Assembly (NCBI GenBank): GCA_033782935.1
Contig: JAWQEG010000501.1
Location: forward strand, 1,383,001 to 1,447,000
Source: Petrolisthes cinctipes
Taxonomy: Eukaryota; Arthropoda; Malacostraca; Decapoda; Porcellanidae
Length of the DNA: 64,000 bases
Reading direction: 5' to 3'
The first letter of the stretch is position 1, and the number at the start of each line of letters is the position of its first letter. The position numbers and the translations under genes were made by a program. The notes under the pieces were generated by a model. It worked only from the letters and a program-made list of their open reading frames with translations. It ran no database searches and had not been told where the DNA came from. Positions 61,513 through 64,000 of the stretch are shown in pieces.

Positions 61513-62463
61513 ATGGATTCTGATACACTGAAGGTTCTGCTGGATTCTCAAAATCAAGCCTTCCGCAGTGCCCTGGATATTGTTGTGGAGCAGTTCAACT
61601 CAAGAATTGCCTCCATGGAGTCCAAGATAAGTGACATTACGAGAAGTCTGGACTTTTCTCACGCTGAGACAGTGGACCTCAAAGGCGAAGTCAAACTGCT
61701 TCAACAGACGAAGAGAGAGAACAACACCATAATTGAAGGACTCAAGAACCGTGTGGAAGACGTGATGCAACGGATGAATAATCAAGAAGACTACAGCCGA
61801 AGAAATAACATACGTATCAGCGGTTTTAAGGAATCGCCAAACGGAGAGACCTGGGAACAAACTGCTGAACAAGTCTCAACCCTGATTCAAGACAAGCTTC
61901 AACTACCATCTGCGAAGCTTGAGCATGCCCGCAGGGTTGGACCAGTTACCCGCCTTGCTCCTCGAACAATTGTTGCTAGATTTGAACATTTCGGAGACCG
62001 TGAAGCTGTGACTCGTAATTCCAGGAAGCTAAAAGGTACTGGAATATTTATAAATGAAGATCTGTGTCCTGCGTCCCAAGAAAAAGTCAAGAATCAACTC
62101 CCACTTATGAAGCAAGCACGTACAGACGGCAAAATAGCCTATTTCAAGCACACGAGACTTATCATCAAAGAAAGAACGGGACCCCAACTTCCTACGGACA
62201 ACGGCGTGGCGGCATCTGGAGGTGGTGATGAACCCCCATGGACATCTAACCGCTCGGTGGTAGCTAGTGGGGCCTCTGCTAGTGTCGCCGATGTCGTCCC
62301 TTCCGCGACCCATGACGTTGCTGGTGGTGCAAGTGCAGGTGCAAGTGCAGGCGGTGGCGTCGTGGCTGGAGATGGTGAGGTGACTACTGAAGCACCAGTT
62401 GAAAGAGTCACTTCTCAACATAGGCTCTGCCGAAAGGACCTCAGGGATCGTAAGAAAAAATAG
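61513..62463 (+). CDS. LINE ORF1 protein (coiled coil plus RRM-like domain)
   Basis: Starts at the ATG at 61513 (MDSDTLKVLLDSQ); the longer frame upstream runs through microsatellite. Residues about 15-95 are a coiled coil (ESKISDITRSLDF, LKGEVKLLQQTKREN, LKNRVEDVMQRMNNQEDY). Residues about 95-220 fit the L1-type ORF1 core (SRRNNIRISGF, PRTIVARFEHFGDREAV, GIFINEDLCPASQEKV, KIAYFKHTRLIIKER). The tail is Ala/Gly/Ser-rich. Such proteins coat LINE RNA. ORF2 starts 55 bases after its stop. Confidence 0.85.
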   Translation: MDSDTLKVLLDSQNQAFRSALDIVVEQFNSRIASMESKISDITRSLDFSHAETVDLKGEVKLLQQTKRENNTIIEGLKNRVEDVMQRMNNQEDYSRRNNIRISGFKESPNGETWEQTAEQVSTLIQDKLQLPSAKLEHARRVGPVTRLAPRTIVARFEHFGDREAVTRNSRKLKGTGIFINEDLCPASQEKVKNQLPLMKQARTDGKIAYFKHTRLIIKERTGPQLPTDNGVAASGGGDEPPWTSNRSVVASGASASVADVVPSATHDVAGGASAGASAGGGVVAGDGEVTTEAPVERVTSQHRLCRKDLRDRKKK

Positions 62464-62517
62464 ATATCTCACTGTGAGCTATATTCATTCCACTTATTCC
62501 TTAGTTAAGAACCTACA

Positions 62518-64000
62518 ATGTCTTTAATATCACAACCCTCATTACATGATATAAATGATGATAATCTCATTAATCTACCTACTCAAGATCCTCCCTGTTT
62601 ACCATCTGCCATATTCAACCCCTTTGATTTATTACAAGACAAATACAATAATGAACTTGACGTGAATCATTCCTATGTATTCTCCACATGGCATAACATC
62701 CCAAAGACTGATTATGTATTTTTGGATTCTCTACTTTCTCAAAGCAAGGACACTGACTTAGTAACATTACTAAATATGAACATACGTTCTGTACCCCGCA
62801 ATTTACAGCGTTTTGTTGACTCTGTGTTAGAACATACTGATATTAAGTTTGATATTCTAGGATTTACAGAAACTAGACTCGACGCTGACCTTATTAATTT
62901 ATACCAACTATCAGGATACAACCTGTTTACTAAGTGTAGAGATAGACACGGTGGAGGCGTGGCAATGTATATTTCTATTGACCATCATTCTACCATATCT
63001 GATGATTTTTGCCTTTTAGAGTCTTTTATAGAATGCTTAAGTGTAGAATGTACTAATGATCATAGAAGATATCTATTTATGTGTGTATATAGACCCCCTA
63101 GTGGTAATGTAAGTGACTTTCTAAAAGCACTGAGTGAAATACTTGCTACAGCAAATGATAATAAGTACTCTAGCACTTACGTGTTTGATGACTTAAACTT
63201 AGATTTGTTAAATTACGACAACACCCTTGTATTTGAGTTTATTAATATAATGTTTAGCTATTCATTATTTCCACTAATTACAAGACCAACCAGGATAACA
63301 GATACAACCGCCTCACTGATTGACCACATCTGGGCCTCAAACGTTGATCCAAATACTAGCAATTACATAATCAATACAGACATCACAGATCATTTCCCAG
63401 TTGTTTCCCAATTTAAATCTTATTCTCCAAGGCAGTCTCGGCCAATACATGTAATTAGAAGAATCGTATCACAATCGTCATTAAACAACTTTAGTACAAA
63501 TCTTTCACAGCTCAACTGGACTGATATTCTCGAGTTAGATGGCCCGAACATAGCATTCAATACATTTTTTCAAAAATTTGACAAATTGTTTCAAAAACAT
63601 TTTCCAGAAAAAAAAATTATCATAACTAACAAAATGGAACGAAGCCCATACGTTACACGAGCCCTAAGAAATAGCATTAAAGAAAAACATAGACTAGAGA
63701 GACTTTCACACAAATGGCCTCTAACATTTAAGGAAAAATATAAGCAATACTGAAACAAGCTAACCACAGTGTTAAGAGAAGCTAAAAATAACTATTACAA
63801 ACAACAATTAAACGACAATCAGGGAGATCCAAAAGCTCATTGGAAATCCATCAACTCCATACTTGGTAAAAACCCGAGTACAAATCATAATCATGAAATT
63901 GTATTAAAACCATGTAACCTTGATATCTCAAACAAATTTAATGACCATTTTCTAAAGACAGATGAACATAACTATATACATGACAGCAATCACCTGAGGT
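62518..64000 (+). pseudogene. LINE ORF2, endonuclease part, one in-frame stop, runs off the window
   Basis: Starts MSLISQPSLHD. EEP endonuclease motifs: LLNMNIRSVP, GFTETRL (catalytic Glu), GGGVAMYI, MCVYRPPSG, YVFDDLNLDLL (usually GDxN; Gly is Asp here), LIDHIWAS and TDHFPV (usually SDH). The frame hits TGA at 63751-63753, but continues in frame with NKLTTVLREAKNNYYKQQL and HWKSINSILGKNP, the normal linker towards RT, so the stop is a nonsense change. RT should lie beyond the window. The lineage is probably L2/CR1-like. Confidence 0.85.

Overview
This window reads as nuclear DNA of an arthropod, most likely a decapod crustacean. The evidence is very dense microsatellites and minisatellites, TTAGG-type motifs (CCTAA runs), tRNA-derived SINEs of the type common in decapods, and many LINE, Penelope, piggyBac, P-like, hAT-like and Ty3-like elements. 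I found no complete conventional host gene. Almost every coding-looking stretch belongs to a mobile element, and most are damaged. One short ORF (50.76-51.13 kb) and one minus-strand ORF (19.6-19.9 kb) remain unexplained.

Layout, left to right. 0-3 kb: a frameshifted piggyBac transposase. 3.2-4.5 kb: a 5'-truncated Penelope-like element whose 5' end is a perfect-looking foldback, with a hammerhead-like motif behind the GIY-YIG ORF. 5.4-9.8 kb: a fragment of a winged-helix (wH) element split by a 3,990 bp insertion with an 8 bp target duplication, itself a mosaic of plus/minus/plus repeats around an R2-like reverse transcriptase. 11-12 kb: GT minisatellite broken by a SINE. 12.0-15.9 kb: a decayed minus-strand LINE containing a 654 bp tRNA-headed retroposon. 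16.1-30.1 kb: a large region bounded by long inverted repeats. It carries a wH gene, an AT-rich body, a nested second wH element (21.1-24.1 kb) and, inside its right repeat, a 3,925 bp P-superfamily element with a THAP gene. 31-33.4 kb: a DUF7869-like transposase-type gene with frameshifts. 35-39.3 kb: small TIR elements and a deleted relative of the large inverted-repeat element. 39.9-43 kb: a run of minisatellites, one made of self-complementary 36 bp units. 43.4-50.3 kb: a Ty3-type LTR retrotransposon with integrase placed before reverse transcriptase, a UGA-CUA junction between gag and pol, most of RT deleted, and a duplicated flank plus second LTR. 51.4-55.4 kb: a palindrome-rich TIR element interrupted by a LINE with an intact 1,000-residue ORF. 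57.4-57.9 kb: hairpin plus 41 bp tandem array. 58.2-61.2 kb: a reverse-oriented second full copy of the wH element. 61.5-64 kb: ORF1 and the start of ORF2 of another LINE, cut by the window end.

The most novel-looking signal is the wH family. Three loci encode RFX-like winged-helix domains. Two multicopy loci share a promoter block (CACGTG E-box followed by TATAAAAG), and comparing their damage implies an ancestral protein with two tandem wH domains followed by a Ser/Pro-Glu-Thr repeat tail. The third lies just inside the long inverted repeat of the 14 kb structure. I could not assign this family to a known transposon or virus class from the sequence alone.
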